Origin: Massilia putida
GTDB lineage: Bacteria; Pseudomonadota; Gammaproteobacteria; Burkholderiales; Burkholderiaceae_D
Direction of reading: 5' to 3'
Assembly: GCF_001941825.1 (NCBI RefSeq)
Contig: NZ_CP019038.1
Coordinates: 2,046,001-2,110,000 of the forward strand
Length of the DNA stretch: 64,000 nucleotides
Below the pieces are notes generated by a model. That model did no database searches, was not told where the DNA came from, and saw nothing but the letters and a program-made list of their open reading frames with translations. Below, one piece after another: positions 63,061 to 64,000 of the stretch (positions are counted from its first letter, which is position 1; each line of letters opens with the position of its first letter). Position numbers and translations under genes: made by a program.

Positions 63061-64000
63061 TCACAGGTTCACGCCGAGGGCGCGGGCGAGGTTCGTCACG
63101 TCGAGCGAGCCGAGGCCGGTCGCCGGATTGAACGTGTTCGTGCTCTTGTAGTAGAGGTTCGTCCCGGCCGTGATCGCGCGGAACGGCGATTTGGCGCCGT
63201 AGCCGTAGGTCTTGAACGCGCCGTACAGTTGCTGATGCAATGCGCCCAGACGGCTGTTCCTGCCGGCCGCGATCAGGGTGAAGATGCCGTTCAACTGCGG
63301 CGCCACGAAACTCGTCCCGCCGTTGCCCGCGCCCCACTGCCCTTCGAAGTACACGAGGTAGCCGCTGTACGGGTCGGCGTTCAGCGACACGTCCGGCAGA
63401 TTGCGTCCCGGGACGGCCGGCGGCAGGTCGATCAGGCCTTCGTAGCCCGTGCCCGGATCGCCCAGGAAGGAGGCCTTGCAGTACAGGCTCTGCGCGGCGG
63501 CGCTCGCCGATGCGCCGGCGAGGTTGTTCTGGTACGACGGCCGGGCGAAGTCCACGCTGACGCCGCCGCCGCCGCCCACCGGGAAATAATCGGTGTAGTA
63601 CCGCGTCTGGCCGTAATACGTCGTGATGTAGCCGCGCAGATAGTCCCAGGCCCAGGCGCGCTCGGTCGGGATCGTGATGCTGCCGTATTTGTGGACCTGC
63701 GTGTGCGGCAGGGTCGTGCCGCCGGCCGCCAGGACGGCCGTGTCGGACGCCGGGTGGTCCGCCGTCAGCAGGGTCGTGCAGGTGGGATACGGGAAGATGC
63801 TGTTGATGTCGAAGGCGCCGGCGTCGCCCGACGCCGCGATCACGGGAATGCCCTGCAGCGCGGCCTGGACGAAGACGGCGTGGTACGCGGCGAGGTCGTC
63901 GGGGCCGTTGAAGATCTCGGCGGCGCCCCAGCTCACGGACAGCGTGTCGACGATGTTCTCGTCGACGGCGGTGGCGAACACGTCCAGGAAGCCATTGCCG
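63061..64000 (-). CDS. sedolisin (S53) family peptidase, truncated by the window edge
   Basis: The C-terminal about 313 residues of a serine-carboxyl peptidase; the N-terminus continues beyond base 64000. ASGDAGAFDIN contains the oxyanion-hole Asp, and the catalytic Ser is in GNGGTSFVAPQ. The C-terminal NPATGLGSLDV region carries the calcium site. TLSVSWGAAE is also typical. It is probably secreted and active at low pH, and probably cotranscribed with the downstream PEP-CTERM gene. Confidence 0.85.
   Translation of the reverse strand, partial: GNGFLDVFATAVDENIVDTLSVSWGAAEIFNGPDDLAAYHAVFVQAALQGIPVIAASGDAGAFDINSIFPYPTCTTLLTADHPASDTAVLAAGGTTLPHTQVHKYGSITIPTERAWAWDYLRGYITTYYGQTRYYTDYFPVGGGGGVSVDFARPSYQNNLAGASASAAAQSLYCKASFLGDPGTGYEGLIDLPPAVPGRNLPDVSLNADPYSGYLVYFEGQWGAGNGGTSFVAPQLNGIFTLIAAGRNSRLGALHQQLYGAFKTYGYGAKSPFRAITAGTNLYYKSTNTFNPATGLGSLDVTNLARALGVNL

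Overview
The window looks like a chromosome segment of a high-GC betaproteobacterium in the Oxalobacteraceae, close to Massilia/Telluria or Duganella. This is an inference. It rests on the complete isc iron-sulfur operon with iscX, the sigma factor-DUF3619-DUF3106-RDD set, a PEP-CTERM protein, a bacteriophytochrome and protein sequences typical of that group. Both strands are densely coded. Many neighbours share four-base stop/start overlaps, and no prophage, integrase, IS transposase or CRISPR array was found.

Layout. 1-6.5 kb: a glutathione S-transferase, a sigma factor with three companion genes, a CcdA-like/thioredoxin-like pair and an OmpR-type two-component system. 6.8-11 kb: an OhrR-like regulator, a secreted zinc-peptidase candidate, an RsuA-like protein, threonine aldolase and a methyltransferase. 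11-17 kb: the isc operon on the minus strand (iscR-iscS-iscU-iscA-hscB-hscA-fdx-iscX) with an IscR-type site upstream. 17-24 kb: a uracil-DNA-glycosylase-like protein, a CBS protein, maleylacetoacetate isomerase plus fumarylacetoacetate hydrolase with a divergent LysR regulator, a ChaC-like protein, an ankyrin protein and a frameshifted acyltransferase. 24-30 kb: a His-rich PadR regulator, dgt, a NadR-like ATPase, a GNAT enzyme, a radical SAM protein under a LexA box, a DTW-domain enzyme and an FMN reductase. 30-34.7 kb: a MarR-controlled EmrAB-TolC-type efflux operon. 34.9-46.7 kb: two secreted hydrolases and a signalling cluster with two hybrid kinases, a bacteriophytochrome and its response regulator. 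46.7-52 kb: tartrate dehydrogenase, an MFS exporter, a YeeE/YedE transporter and a diguanylate cyclase. 52-58.3 kb: four identical tRNA-Asn genes interleaved with an acyl-CoA-dehydrogenase-like gene and purT, then an aromatic/aspartate aminotransferase and uvrB. 58.4-64 kb: a small Cys-rich secreted peptide, a C39 peptidase and a frameshifted outer-membrane barrel, then a LysR/aldo-keto reductase pair, a PEP-CTERM protein and a truncated sedolisin.

The best candidate for an undescribed system is the 58.4-60.3 kb locus: precursor peptide, C39 cysteine peptidase and outer-membrane channel, in the order expected for a dedicated peptide or amyloid export route. Other unusual features are dispersed palindromic repeats that supply stop codons and punctuate the isc operon, the four tRNA-Asn units, a LysR regulator with a tandem-repeat insertion, and two enzyme relatives lacking canonical catalytic residues.
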